Both the position numbers and the translations under genes were made by a program. The notes under the pieces were generated by a model. That model saw nothing but the letters and a program-made list of their open reading frames with translations. It had not been told where the DNA came from and did not search any database. From Sphingobium sp. HWE2-09 (lineage in GTDB: Bacteria > Pseudomonadota > Alphaproteobacteria > Sphingomonadales > Sphingomonadaceae), in the NCBI RefSeq assembly GCF_035989265.1, contig NZ_JAYKZX010000003.1:2666001-2730000 (forward strand): 64,000 bases of DNA, in the 5' to 3' direction. Shown here piece after piece: positions 1-7,866 of this stretch. Positions within the stretch are counted from its first letter, which is position 1. Each line of letters starts with the position of its first letter.

Positions 1-762
1 GGCGAACAGCCGGTATCGTCCAGCGCCACCGCCACGGCGGGCGACGCGCACACCTATGAAGGCAAGGCGCCGTTCGAAACCGCACGGCCGCTTGGGCTGG
101 ACGAAATTCCCGGCCTCATCGACACCTATGTCCGCGCCGCCCATAATGCGATCGCCGCCGGGTTCGACGGAATTCAGATCCATGCCGCCAACGGCTATCT
201 GATCGACCAGTTTCTGCGCGACAACGCCAATTTCCGCACCGACCAATATGGCGGCAGCGTCGAAAATCGCGTCCGCCTGCTACGCGAAGTGACGCAGGCG
301 GTGGTCGACGCGATCGGCGCGGACAAGGTGTCGGTGCGCCTGTCCCCCAATGGCGATAGCCAGGGCGTGAACGACAGCGATCCCGCCAGCCTCTTTGCCC
401 ATGCTGCGGACGTCCTGAACGCGATCGGCATCGCCTCGCTCGAACTGCGCGAACCCGGCCCGGACGGCACTTTCGGCCGTACCGACGTGCCCCGCCAATC
501 GCCGCTCATCCGCCAGCATTTCAAGGGGCCGTTGATCCTCAACAGCGATTATGATGCCGACCGGGCGCAGGCCGATCTGGACAGCGGCCTTGCCGATGCG
601 ATCAGCTTCGGCCGCCCGCTGCTCGCCAATCCCGATCTGGTGGAGCGCCTGCGCGAAGGCGCGCCGCTCAACCCCATTCAGGATATGACGACCTGGTACG
701 GCCCGGGCGAAAAGGGCTATACCGACTATCCCACGCTGGAACAGGCCAAGGCAACCGCCTGA
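1..762 (+). CDS. NADH:flavin oxidoreductase, Old Yellow Enzyme family (5' truncated)
   Basis: This is the C-terminal 253 codons of an FMN-dependent ene-reductase; the frame is open from base 1, so the start lies outside the window. The HAANGYLIDQFLRD segment near codon 61 and the following YGGSVENR motif are the family hallmark. The late ISFGRPLLANPDLVERL segment is the usual FMN phosphate-binding and C-terminal region. Such enzymes use NAD(P)H to reduce activated C=C bonds, nitro groups or nitrate esters in the cytoplasm. The physiological substrate cannot be told from this part. It converges on ribH with a hairpin-type repeat in the 53-bp gap. Confidence 0.93.
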   Translation, partial: GEQPVSSSATATAGDAHTYEGKAPFETARPLGLDEIPGLIDTYVRAAHNAIAAGFDGIQIHAANGYLIDQFLRDNANFRTDQYGGSVENRVRLLREVTQAVVDAIGADKVSVRLSPNGDSQGVNDSDPASLFAHAADVLNAIGIASLELREPGPDGTFGRTDVPRQSPLIRQHFKGPLILNSDYDADRAQADLDSGLADAISFGRPLLANPDLVERLREGAPLNPIQDMTTWYGPGEKGYTDYPTLEQAKATA

Positions 763-778
763 ACCAGCCGAACCTGAA

Positions 779-810
779 CTGTTCCCCGGCGAAAGCCGGG
801 GTCCAGTCCC
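779..810. repeat. Solo palindromic repeat, GTTCCCCGGC family
   Basis: The core CCCCGGC-GAAA-GCCGGGG forms a 7-bp stem with a GAAA loop and is followed by TCCAGTCCC. The same unit recurs as a perfect head-to-head pair at 3301-3370 and as a single copy at 18485-18515. It lies between two convergent genes and may also work as a transcription-ending hairpin, although there is no T tract. Confidence 0.75.
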
Positions 811-815
811 ACGTT

Positions 816-1238
816 TTACATCCCGAACCGCTCGCGCAACGCCAGCATCGCGATCGCCGCCTTGGCCGCTTCGCCGCCCTTGTCCTTTTCGGTCCGCTTC
901 GCGCGGGTCAACGCCTGCGCTTCATTCTCGACGGTCAAAATGCCGTTGCCGATCGCGATCGCATCCATGCTCAGCGCCATCAGGCCGCGCGCGCTTTCGT
1001 TCGACACCACTTCGAAATGATAGGTTTCGCCGCGGATCACCACGCCGATCGCGATGAAGCCGTCATAGCGCCCGCTTTCCGCCGCCAGCGCGATCGCGCC
1101 GGGGATTTCCAGCGCGCCCGGCACGGTCACCACCTCATATTTATGACCCGCCTCGTCCAGCGCCGCCTTCGCGCCCTCGATCAGCAGGTCGTTCAGATGG
1201 TCGTAGAAACGCGCTTCGACGATCAGAAACTTGGCCAT
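816..1238 (-). CDS. ribH: 6,7-dimethyl-8-ribityllumazine synthase
   Basis: This enzyme condenses 5-amino-6-ribitylamino-uracil with 3,4-dihydroxybutanone phosphate to give lumazine, the penultimate step of riboflavin synthesis. At 140 aa it has normal length. The [13 protein letters not shown] segment (about residues 41-53), the [21 protein letters not shown] segment with the catalytic His (about 65-85) and GNGILTVE (about 97-104) are all present. AAAGGA sits six bases before the ATG. It is the last gene of the minus-strand order ribD, ribE, ribB, ribH, ten bases after the ribB stop, so the two are almost certainly co-transcribed. Confidence 0.96.
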   Translation of the reverse strand: MAKFLIVEARFYDHLNDLLIEGAKAALDEAGHKYEVVTVPGALEIPGAIALAAESGRYDGFIAIGVVIRGETYHFEVVSNESARGLMALSMDAIAIGNGILTVENEAQALTRAKRTEKDKGGEAAKAAIAMLALRERFGM

Positions 1239-1248
1239 GATATATCCT

Positions 1249-2535
1249 TTACAGTTCGACCGGGCGCTCGCCCACCACGGCCAGGTCGTAGCCGTCCAGC
1301 GCGATCAGGCTGTGGTGGCTGTTGGTCAGCAGCACCATGTCGTGGACGCCCAGGTCCGCCAATATCTGCGCGCCTACGCCATAGTCGCGCAATTCGTCCA
1401 TGCCCGGCTGCGGCTGCCCGGCATGATGCTGGATCAGGCGGCTGAGCAGATCATTATCCTCGGTCCGCTGGGCCAGGATGACGACGATGCCGCTGCCTTC
1501 GCGGCCGATGATTTCCATCGACCGGGCCAGCACGTCGCCGCGCGGCCCTTCCAGCCCGAACATGTCGTTCAATGGCGAAAGCTGATGCATCCGCACCAAA
1601 GTCGGCTGTTCCGGGTCGATATAGCCCTTTTGCAGCACGATCTGTTCGGTCTGGGTGCCCTTGTTGTAGAAGGTGATCGCCTTCCACTCGCCGCCCCATT
1701 TGCTGGTGAAGGTCGCTTCGGCCCGGCGTTCGACCATATGGTCGTGGCGACGGCGATAGGCGATCAGGTCGCGGATCGTGCCGATCTTCATCTTATGCTT
1801 CTGCGCGAAGGGGATGAGGTCGTCCAGGCGCGCCATCGTGCCGTCGTCCTTCATCACTTCGCAGATCACGCCCGACGGGTTCAGGCCCGCCAGCCGCGCC
1901 ACATCGACCGCCGCTTCGGTATGGCCGGTGCGCACCAGCACGCCGCCATCCTTGGCGACCAGCGGAAAGACATGGCCCGGCGTCACGATATCGGCCTTGC
2001 CCTTCGACCCGTCGATCGCGACCGAAACGGTGCGCGCGCGGTCGGCGGCGCTGATGCCGGTGGTCACGCCGACGCGCGCCTCGATCGACACGGTGAACGC
2101 AGTCTCGTGCCGCGTGCCGTTGTTGCGGCTCATCAGGTCCAGACCCAGTTCGTCCACCCGCGCCTTGGTCAGCGCCAGGCAGATGAGGCCGCGGCCATGC
2201 GTCGCCATGAAATTGATCGCATCGGGCGTCGCCATCTGCGCCGGGATCACCAAGTCGCCTTCATTCTCCCGGTCCTCGTCATCGACCAGGATGAACATGC
2301 GGCCGTTGCGGGCTTCGTTGATGATTTCCTCGGGACTGGCGAGCGCGGTGCCGCCTTCGCGCTTGAGCAGATAGGTTTCCAGCTTGCCCAGCGTGTCGGC
2401 CGTCGGATTCCAGTCGCTTTCGCCGAGCTTGCGCAGCGAATTGGCGTGCAGCCCGGCGGCGCGCGCCAGGCCGGAACGAGACATGCCGCCATCGGTGACG
2501 AGGCTGCGGACGGTATCGAGAAGCGCGGACGACAT
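1249..2535 (-). CDS. ribB: HTH-fused 3,4-dihydroxy-2-butanone 4-phosphate synthase with degenerate GTP cyclohydrolase II domain (RibBX type)
   Basis: The product is 428 aa in three parts. Residues about 1-55 look like an XRE/Cro-type helix-turn-helix ([19 protein letters not shown]). Residues about 65-270 are a complete DHBP synthase that makes the four-carbon unit of lumazine, with [22 protein letters not shown] and [10 protein letters not shown]. The rest is GTP cyclohydrolase II-like but lacks the three zinc Cys residues: the usual GDVFGSxRCDCG stretch reads [13 protein letters not shown] here. It probably does not open GTP, so a separate RibA should exist elsewhere. This matches the RibBX class known in Proteobacteria; the HTH is an extra. 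The start at 2535 was chosen over an ATG 42 bases upstream because AAGGAG lies nine bases before it. Confidence 0.9.
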   Translation of the reverse strand: MSSALLDTVRSLVTDGGMSRSGLARAAGLHANSLRKLGESDWNPTADTLGKLETYLLKREGGTALASPEEIINEARNGRMFILVDDEDRENEGDLVIPAQMATPDAINFMATHGRGLICLALTKARVDELGLDLMSRNNGTRHETAFTVSIEARVGVTTGISAADRARTVSVAIDGSKGKADIVTPGHVFPLVAKDGGVLVRTGHTEAAVDVARLAGLNPSGVICEVMKDDGTMARLDDLIPFAQKHKMKIGTIRDLIAYRRRHDHMVERRAEATFTSKWGGEWKAITFYNKGTQTEQIVLQKGYIDPEQPTLVRMHQLSPLNDMFGLEGPRGDVLARSMEIIGREGSGIVVILAQRTEDNDLLSRLIQHHAGQPQPGMDELRDYGVGAQILADLGVHDMVLLTNSHHSLIALDGYDLAVVGERPVEL

Positions 2536-2570
2536 GGGAAACGACTCCTTCCCCAGATGGGATAGCGCCG

Positions 2571-2619
2571 ATATCACATTGCAGTGTGATTATTTCAAGT
2601 GAGAAATCACAATGTGATT
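2571..2619 (-). promoter_or_regulatory. Candidate ribB promoter with two palindromic operators
   Basis: On the minus strand TTGAAA (2593-2598) and TGATAT (2571-2576) are 16 bases apart and would start transcription about 30 bases before ribB. Two palindromes with the same half-site overlap this promoter. One is ATCACA-TTGCAG-TGTGAT at 2573-2590, between and over the -35/-10. The other is AATCACA-A-TGTGATT at 2605-2619, a perfect 7-1-7 palindrome just upstream of the -35. No FMN riboswitch core is present in this gap. The layout suits a repressor or autoregulator, and the HTH on RibB itself is the obvious candidate. This is inferred from sequence only. Confidence 0.55.
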
Positions 2620-2666
2620 AGCTCTGGCAGTGATTTTCAAGTCGGGCAGAATGGTGCGCCTTCACA

Positions 2667-3275
2667 TCACTTGGCTCGCAAACTCTGCATCCGGTCGAGA
2701 TAGCGCGCCAGCACATCGATCTCCAGATTGAACGCGCGGCCATCGGGCAGCGCAGCCAACGTTGTCGCAGCGGCGGTGTGCGGGATGATGTTCAGCCCGA
2801 AATGCACGCTGCCATCGGCCTGATCATCGACGCTGTTGACCGTCAGCGAAATGCCGTCGAGCGTGATCGATCCCTTGGCCGCCAGCGCGGCGGCCAACTC
2901 CGCAGGCGCGCTGATCACCAACCGGGTCGAATTGCCTTCGGTCGTCGCCGACACCAGCAGGCCGATGCCATCGACATGGCCGGTGACGATATGGCCGCCC
3001 AGCTCGTCGCCGACCTTGAGCGCGCGCTCCAGGTTCAACCGCCCGCCCTGCGTCCACAGGCCCGGCGCGGTGCGCGTCACGGTTTCGGCCGACAGGTCGA
3101 CCGCGAACCAGTCCGCCCCCTTTTCCACCACCGTCAGGCAGGCACCCGAACAGGCGATCGACGCGCCGATCGCAACACCGTCCATGTCATAACCGCATCC
3201 GATGACGAGCCGCAGGTCGCCCCGCTGCTCCGCCGATCGCACGGTGCCGATGTCGGTGATGATGCCGGTGAACAT
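2667..3275 (-). CDS. ribE: Riboflavin synthase
   Basis: This enzyme dismutates two molecules of dimethyl-ribityllumazine to riboflavin and the pyrimidine product. The 202-aa protein has the expected two lumazine-binding repeats. The first starts MFTGIITDIG and contains ACSGACLTV; the second contains GHIVTGHVDG and KGSITLDGISLTVN. The protein starts directly with the catalytic N-terminal motif, which supports the ATG at 3275. It lies between ribD (104-bp gap holding a long hairpin) and ribB (131-bp gap holding a promoter), so the operon may have internal regulation at both junctions. Confidence 0.96.
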   Translation of the reverse strand: MFTGIITDIGTVRSAEQRGDLRLVIGCGYDMDGVAIGASIACSGACLTVVEKGADWFAVDLSAETVTRTAPGLWTQGGRLNLERALKVGDELGGHIVTGHVDGIGLLVSATTEGNSTRLVISAPAELAAALAAKGSITLDGISLTVNSVDDQADGSVHFGLNIIPHTAAATTLAALPDGRAFNLEIDVLARYLDRMQSLRAK

Positions 3276-3300
3276 GCGCTTTGATCCACTTGAATAGCTG

Positions 3301-3370
3301 ATGTTCCCCGGCGAAGGCCGGGGTCCAGTTTCACGGTCGGAACTGGACCCCGGCCTTCGCCGGGGAACAT
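3301..3370. repeat. Perfect 30-bp-arm inverted repeat between ribD and ribE
   Basis: Two exact 30-bp arms (3301-3330 and 3341-3370) face each other across a 10-base loop. Each arm contains the GTTCCCCGGCGAAGGCC unit seen singly at 779-810 and 18485-18515, so this is a head-to-head pair of a dispersed repeat. In the riboflavin transcript it would fold into a very stable hairpin between ribD and ribE, and could attenuate transcription or protect RNA ends. Confidence 0.88.
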
Positions 3371-3379
3371 GAAAACCCC

Positions 3380-4378
3380 CTAAGCGCTCCGCACCGCCTC
3401 GTAAACCTCCAGCCGGTCGACGCCCAGCACGCGGCTGTCGGTCATCCGCCAGCGACCATGCGCCTGCGCCAGATCAGCCAGCCCGATGTCGCCGACCCCG
3501 GCCAGCCCGGCACCGATGACGATCGGCGCACGATACAGCAGTAACCGGTCCACCAGCCCGGCGCGCAGGAAAGCGGCGGCCGTTTCCGCCCCGCCCTCCA
3601 CCAGCAGATGATCGACCCGCTCCAGCGTCGCGATGTCTTCGGGCGCACCGATCCGCTCCCAGCCGACAGGCGCATCGCCCCGGCTCAGCAAAATCCGCCG
3701 CGGCGATCGATCGGTCAGGCCCGCCAGCCGCACGTCCAGGCGCGGCGCATCGGCGCGCAGCGTCCCGCCACCCACCAATATCGCGTCATGCCGCGCCCGC
3801 TCCATATGCGCATGGGCGCGCGCATCCGGCCCGGTGATCCACCGGCTCGATCCATCCGCCAGCGCGATCCGTCCATCGAGCGACAGGCCCAGCTTCAACG
3901 TCACATGCGGGCGACCCAGCGTCTGGCGCAGCACGAATCCGGCCATGGCGCGCGCGGCGTCATCCGCCATCAGCCCCATGTCGACGCGCACGCCGCGATC
4001 GCGCAGCCAGGCCGCGCCCTGCCCATCGGTGCGCGGATCGGGATCGCGCAGCGCGATCACCACCCGCGCGACGCCCGCGCGCGCCATCAGGTCGGCGCAG
4101 CGCGGCCCGCGCGGCGACAGATGGAAACAGGGCTCCAGCGTCACATAGGCCGTCGCGCCCGCCGCCCGGTCCATCGCCTGGTCCAGCGCCTGCGCTTCGG
4201 CATGGGGGCGGCCGCCCTTCTGGGTCCAGCCTCGGCCCACGATCCGGCCATCGCGTACGATCAGGCAACCGACATTGGGATTGGGGGTGGAAAGGCCGCG
4301 CCCTCGCCCCGACAAAGCGATGGCGGCGGCCATATAGCGCCGATCCTGCGCCGACGATAACTGCACAGGCGACGGCAT
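3380..4378 (-). CDS. ribD: Bifunctional riboflavin deaminase/reductase RibD
   Basis: RibD deaminates the pyrimidine released from GTP and then reduces its ribosyl side chain. The 332-aa protein starts with the CMP/dCMP deaminase fold: HAEAQAL gives the zinc His and catalytic Glu, and LEPCFHLSPRGPRC gives the two zinc Cys. The C-terminal reductase (about residues 150-328) has TLKLGLSLDGRIA, SSRWITG, ILVGGGTLRADAP and the NADPH-loop LLVEGGAETAAAFL. The deaminase Cys-Cys loop is one residue longer than the usual PCSHHGRTPPC form. It begins five bases after a small membrane-protein gene, probably in the same operon. Confidence 0.95.
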   Translation of the reverse strand: MPSPVQLSSAQDRRYMAAAIALSGRGRGLSTPNPNVGCLIVRDGRIVGRGWTQKGGRPHAEAQALDQAMDRAAGATAYVTLEPCFHLSPRGPRCADLMARAGVARVVIALRDPDPRTDGQGAAWLRDRGVRVDMGLMADDAARAMAGFVLRQTLGRPHVTLKLGLSLDGRIALADGSSRWITGPDARAHAHMERARHDAILVGGGTLRADAPRLDVRLAGLTDRSPRRILLSRGDAPVGWERIGAPEDIATLERVDHLLVEGGAETAAAFLRAGLVDRLLLYRAPIVIGAGLAGVGDIGLADLAQAHGRWRMTDSRVLGVDRLEVYEAVRSA

Positions 4379-4383
4379 GTCGT

Positions 4384-4866
4384 TCAGGGCCGCGCGGTTC
4401 CCGTGGGCTGCGCGCCGGGCTTGGCGACGGCGGCGGCAGGGGCCGATTCTTCCGCCTTGGCCAGCCGCTCATCCAGCAGTGCGTCGATCTGCTTCACCGC
4501 TTCTTTGCGGCGCGCAGTGTTGCGCGCTTCCTCATCCCGCCATTCGATACCGAAGGCGTCGGCATAGCCCTGCATCCGCTTCTGCTGCTTTTCCAAAGCC
4601 GCCTCGCGCTTGGCGAAATCGATCTTCTGTTGCAGGATGATCGCCGCGTCGGACCGGTTCGCGTCCCAGCTTTGGACATAGATGATCTTGTTGCGGGTCG
4701 GCATCGTGTTGGTGTTCGCATCGACCACGAACGTCCAGATGATGACATATGTCAGCGCGATCGACACGCCCAGCAGCGGCCATTTATGCTGCCGCTGCTG
4801 CTTGAAATAGCCCCAGAAATCGCCGAGCGCATTTTTGGGGGAAACGGGACGGGGAAATATCGCCAT
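4384..4866 (-). CDS. Conserved single-pass membrane protein upstream of ribD
   Basis: I do not recognise a named family. The 160-aa product (from the ATG at 4866; another in-frame ATG lies 30 bases upstream) has one hydrophobic helix at about residues 30-48 (LLGVSIALTYVIIWTFVV). A charged, probably coiled stretch follows (about 80-140, rich in K, E, Q and R), then an Ala/Pro-rich tail. It ends five bases before ribD, which suggests translational linkage to the riboflavin operon. A cytoplasmic coiled tail on a membrane anchor is as much as the sequence supports. Confidence 0.75.
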   Translation of the reverse strand: MAIFPRPVSPKNALGDFWGYFKQQRQHKWPLLGVSIALTYVIIWTFVVDANTNTMPTRNKIIYVQSWDANRSDAAIILQQKIDFAKREAALEKQQKRMQGYADAFGIEWRDEEARNTARRKEAVKQIDALLDERLAKAEESAPAAAVAKPGAQPTGTARP

Positions 4867-4959
4867 GCCGCCCTTATAGGGCAGCGCGGGCGTCAATGCA
4901 AAATGGTCGATACCCGCCTCCCATTTTTCTCTCCGTCCCGTTATCTGCTGGCCCTATCC

Positions 4960-5676
4960 CTATCGTTCCGTCAAGGTGAAGCGCACCGTCAGCGTCTTGG
5001 TCGACCCCACCGCCACCCCGTCGCGCGTCGCGGGACGGAATCGCCATTTGCGCAACGCGTGCCGCTGGGTCGCCAACCAGAAACTCTCGTCGCTGGCCGA
5101 CAGCTTCTCGATATCCGTCACGCGCCCGTCCGGGCTGATGGTGACGCGCACCGTGACCACGCCTTCCGCGCCCTGGCGGATCATCGCGCCAGGATAGTCG
5201 GGCTGAAACGCGGACAGCGCGCGTGGATCGATCGCCGCTTCGGTCAGCACCGGCGCGCGCGGCGGATCGATCGGCGGCAGGATCACCGGGGGAAGCGGAT
5301 CGCCCCCCAGATCGCGGCCGCCCGTCACGACGGGATCGTCACTCGGCAGCACCACCTCCGGATCGGCGGCGGTGGGTTGCCGGGGTTGCGGCCGGGTCGG
5401 CAGCGTCGATTCGGTCCGGCTGTCCTTCGCGACCTCCGGCGGTGGTGGCGGCGAGTCTATCGGAATATTGTGGGCGGTCATCGGCGGCGTGGGCGTGAAG
5501 ACGTCGATCACCTCCTTGGGCAGCAGCAGGAAGGCGCCGATCAACAGCCCATGCACGGCGATAGTGCCACCCAACCCCAAAGGCGATTTGTGTCCCGCCC
5601 CATAATGCGATCGCCCGTCGCCGCTGCTTGTGGTCCCTGTTGCCTGCCCGCTAACCGATAGTGCTTTCAATCGCAT
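4960..5676 (-). CDS. TonB-family energy transducer protein
   Basis: The 238-aa protein has the TonB layout. A cytoplasmic N-terminus is followed by one membrane helix (LGLGGTIAVHGLLIGAFLLL, about residues 32-51) and a long proline-rich periplasmic spacer with PPPPPEV and PPVILPPIDPP. A C-terminal TonB domain of about 75 residues includes YPGAMIRQGAEGVVTVRV and RKWRFRPATRDGV. It should couple the inner-membrane proton gradient to outer-membrane receptors; no exbB or exbD is nearby. The ATG at 5676 was chosen because GAGGAG lies seven bases upstream and the longer frame upstream has no TonB-like sequence. Confidence 0.9.
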   Translation of the reverse strand: MRLKALSVSGQATGTTSSGDGRSHYGAGHKSPLGLGGTIAVHGLLIGAFLLLPKEVIDVFTPTPPMTAHNIPIDSPPPPPEVAKDSRTESTLPTRPQPRQPTAADPEVVLPSDDPVVTGGRDLGGDPLPPVILPPIDPPRAPVLTEAAIDPRALSAFQPDYPGAMIRQGAEGVVTVRVTISPDGRVTDIEKLSASDESFWLATQRHALRKWRFRPATRDGVAVGSTKTLTVRFTLTER

Positions 5677-5744
5677 TGTCCGGCTCCTCGTCTGTCGCAT
5701 CCTCTCGCCGGTCCGTGGCCCTTTTTCCCATGGCCTTCCACCGC

Positions 5745-5816
5745 CGATGAAATGATACAACATTATTTCATGATATGTTGCAACATTATTTTTGATCGTC
5801 TGCAACATAGCCGTCG
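5745..5816. promoter_or_regulatory. AT-rich divergent regulatory region with ATGATA and TGCAACAT repeats
   Basis: The 205-bp gap between the divergent tonB-like and EF-hand genes has an AT-rich core unlike its surroundings. CAACATTATTT occurs twice (about 5759 and 5782), ATGATA twice, TGCAACAT twice, and TGTTGCAACA at 5777-5786 is a perfect palindrome. This looks like promoter and operator DNA. The regulator is unknown; an iron-linked one is only a guess from the TonB neighbour. Confidence 0.45.
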
Positions 5817-5881
5817 CATCGGGACATATGGCGGCAAAGCAGCCATGCGACATAGGCCGTCTTCCGCCATTCGGAGCAGCC

Positions 5882-6415
5882 ATGCCGCGTCTTCGCCATT
5901 GCCTTTTTACTGTCGCACTCGCTGTCTCGGCCCCGCTCGTCGCGCAGCCTGCGATCGGCTTTGAGGTCAGCCCCTGGGCAGCGGACGCCGATGGCGACGG
6001 GCGCATCAGCCGGGACGAAATGACCGCCTATATGGACCGCCGCTTCGGCCTGATGGATCAGGATGGCGACGGGCTGGTGCCGGTCCCGGCGATGCAGCGC
6101 ATGTTGGGCCATGAACAACCGGCGCGCACCCCGCCGACCGGCGGCAAGCGACGCGGCCCCGGCGGGCCGGGCGCCGGCGCACCACCGCCGGGCGGCCGCC
6201 CAGCAACGGGCAAAGCTGCCGATACGGGTGCCCCACCCCCGCCGCCTGGCCGCGCCATGCCTTGGCCCGAAGACGGCAATGACGACGGCCAGATCGATCA
6301 AGCCGAATTTCTCGCTCCCGCGCTCGCACTATTCGCCGACCAGGACCGCAATGGCGACGATGTGCTGACCGCCGACGAACTGCCGCCGCCGCCCGATCGG
6401 CATCCTGACGACTAA
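5882..6415 (+). CDS. Exported EF-hand calcium-binding protein
   Basis: The start at 5882 gives a clean signal peptide (MPRLRHCLFTVALAVSAPL, cleavage probably after AQPA) and is preceded by GGAG. The mature protein has four calcium-loop-like segments: DADGDGRISRDE, DQDGDGLVPV, DGNDDGQIDQAE and DQDRNGDDVLTADE. A low-complexity Gly/Pro/Ala linker of about 50 residues separates the two pairs. The second and fourth loops are imperfect. It is probably periplasmic or secreted with a calcium sensor or buffer role. It is divergent from the TonB-family gene and shares its AT-rich promoter region. Confidence 0.85.
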   Translation: MPRLRHCLFTVALAVSAPLVAQPAIGFEVSPWAADADGDGRISRDEMTAYMDRRFGLMDQDGDGLVPVPAMQRMLGHEQPARTPPTGGKRRGPGGPGAGAPPPGGRPATGKAADTGAPPPPPGRAMPWPEDGNDDGQIDQAEFLAPALALFADQDRNGDDVLTADELPPPPDRHPDD

Positions 6416-6428
6416 GGTTTTACAGCTA

Positions 6429-6500
6429 GGAACCGGCCCCTCTTCCTCTCCTCTGCATGGCCGGTTCCGCCGGGGCGCATCGTTTGGCCCGATGCGTCCC
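6429..6500. terminator. Two stem-loops between convergent genes
   Basis: GGAACCGGCC (6429-6438) pairs with GGCCGGTTCC (6459-6468). GGGGCGCATCG (6472-6482) pairs with CGATGCGTCCC (6490-6500) with one G-T pair. They fill the gap between the EF-hand gene and the convergent DUF445 gene. No T tract is visible, so a terminator role is likely only by position. Confidence 0.45.
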
Positions 6501-6544
6501 GGCACATCCTTGTAAGAAGCGCGCGAACGGTTGACGCCACCCCG

Positions 6545-7810
6545 TCAGAACAGCGTATCGACCGTGTGAATCACCAAGCCCACCAGCCCGCCGACCAGCG
6601 TCCCGTTGATGCGGATATATTGCAGGTCGCGCCCGACCGCATTTTCCAGCCGACTGGTGACCGTCCCCGCGTCCCAGCCGCGCACGGTGTCACTGACCAG
6701 CCGCACGATCGCATCGCCATAGCTGGCAGTCGCACCCACCGCCGCGCGCCGCACGAAACGGTTGATCACCAGCCGCAGTCGCGCTTCCTGCTGCAAGGTC
6801 GCGCCCAGCTGCCGCAACGCCTCGCCCAGCCGCCCCGCCATCGCCTTGCCCGGATCACGCACCGCCCGCAGCAACCCGCCGCGCGCCTGTTCCCACATTC
6901 CCGCGATCCAGCGCTGCATCGCCGGGTTGTCGACGATCTCGTCGCGGATCTTGGCGACCTTGGCCTGCATCTCCAGATCAAACTGCAGGTCGAAGGCCAG
7001 CTTCTCCATCCCTTCCTCCGCCTTCAACCGCAGGCTGTGGCCCGGATCGGCGGCCATTTCCGCCAGCATCTTGCGCAGCCCCGACAGGATCGCGTTCGCC
7101 AGATTTTCGTCCAGCCCGGTCCAGCGCAGCACCTTGCCAGCGCGGTCCTGCACCATCTGTCGGATCAGATGCTCATTGGCCTCCAGCGTCTTGTCCGCCC
7201 AATGGATGATGCCGTCCATCACCGGGGCGTGGCGCCCGTCGCGCATCGCCGCCTCGATCGCCTGGCCGACCAGCGGGCCGATATTGATCGCGCGCAGTCG
7301 TTGGCCGATCGCCCCCTTCACCATGCCGCCCAGCCGCTCCTGGTCCAGCTCCTCCAATATATCGGCCACCAGCCGCGACGCGCCTTCGCGCAATCGCCCG
7401 TCGCCTTCCGATGGGCTGGCCAGAAACCGCCCGGCCGCCGCGGCGACATCCATGCCGCGCATCCGCCGCGCGACCACGGCGGGGGTCAGGAAATTGTCGC
7501 GCAGGAACAGGGCCAGCGTGTCGCCGATCCGGTCCTTGTTGCGCGGGATGATGGCGGTGTGGGGAATGGGCAGGCCCATCGGATGGCGGAACAGTGCGGT
7601 GACCGCGAACCAGTCGGCCAGGCCGCCGACCATCGCCGCCTCGGCAAAGGATTGGACGAAGCCGATGGCGGGATGAAGATGCACGGTGGCGCGCGCCGTG
7701 ATGAACAACAGCGCCATCGCGATCAGCATGCCGGTCGCGACCAGCCGCATCTGCCGGGCGGGATGCGGCGCGATATCTCCTCTGGACCGGGGCAGGCGAA
7801 GCAGCGTCAT
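6545..7810 (-). CDS. DUF445 domain membrane protein
   Basis: The 421-aa protein matches the DUF445 (YjiN-like) family. It has an N-terminal membrane helix (about residues 22-40, LVATGMLIAMALLFITARA) followed by the conserved GGLADWFAVTALFRHPMGLPIPHTAIIPRNKDRIG block. A long helical middle region comes next, and then a C-terminal hydrophobic helix (NGTLVGGLVGLVIHTVDTL). The family's molecular role is unknown; members are inner-membrane proteins. It lies 56 bases after the RND transporter stop on the same strand and could be read from that transcript. Confidence 0.88.
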   Translation of the reverse strand: MTLLRLPRSRGDIAPHPARQMRLVATGMLIAMALLFITARATVHLHPAIGFVQSFAEAAMVGGLADWFAVTALFRHPMGLPIPHTAIIPRNKDRIGDTLALFLRDNFLTPAVVARRMRGMDVAAAAGRFLASPSEGDGRLREGASRLVADILEELDQERLGGMVKGAIGQRLRAINIGPLVGQAIEAAMRDGRHAPVMDGIIHWADKTLEANEHLIRQMVQDRAGKVLRWTGLDENLANAILSGLRKMLAEMAADPGHSLRLKAEEGMEKLAFDLQFDLEMQAKVAKIRDEIVDNPAMQRWIAGMWEQARGGLLRAVRDPGKAMAGRLGEALRQLGATLQQEARLRLVINRFVRRAAVGATASYGDAIVRLVSDTVRGWDAGTVTSRLENAVGRDLQYIRINGTLVGGLVGLVIHTVDTLF

Positions 7811-7866
7811 GGCCGTTCAACGGTTACGCCACCGTTTCGTTCAGGCAAAGCCTGCTTTTACCCGCA

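Noticed and set aside
2573..2590. CRP site
   Set aside because: A CRP site reads TGTGA-N6-TCACA; here the half-sites are in the opposite order (TCACA-N6-TGTGA), so it is a different operator.
2578..2666. FMN riboswitch upstream of ribB
   Set aside because: The conserved FMN-element core blocks are absent and the gap is too short for the full aptamer; the palindromic operators explain the visible structure better.
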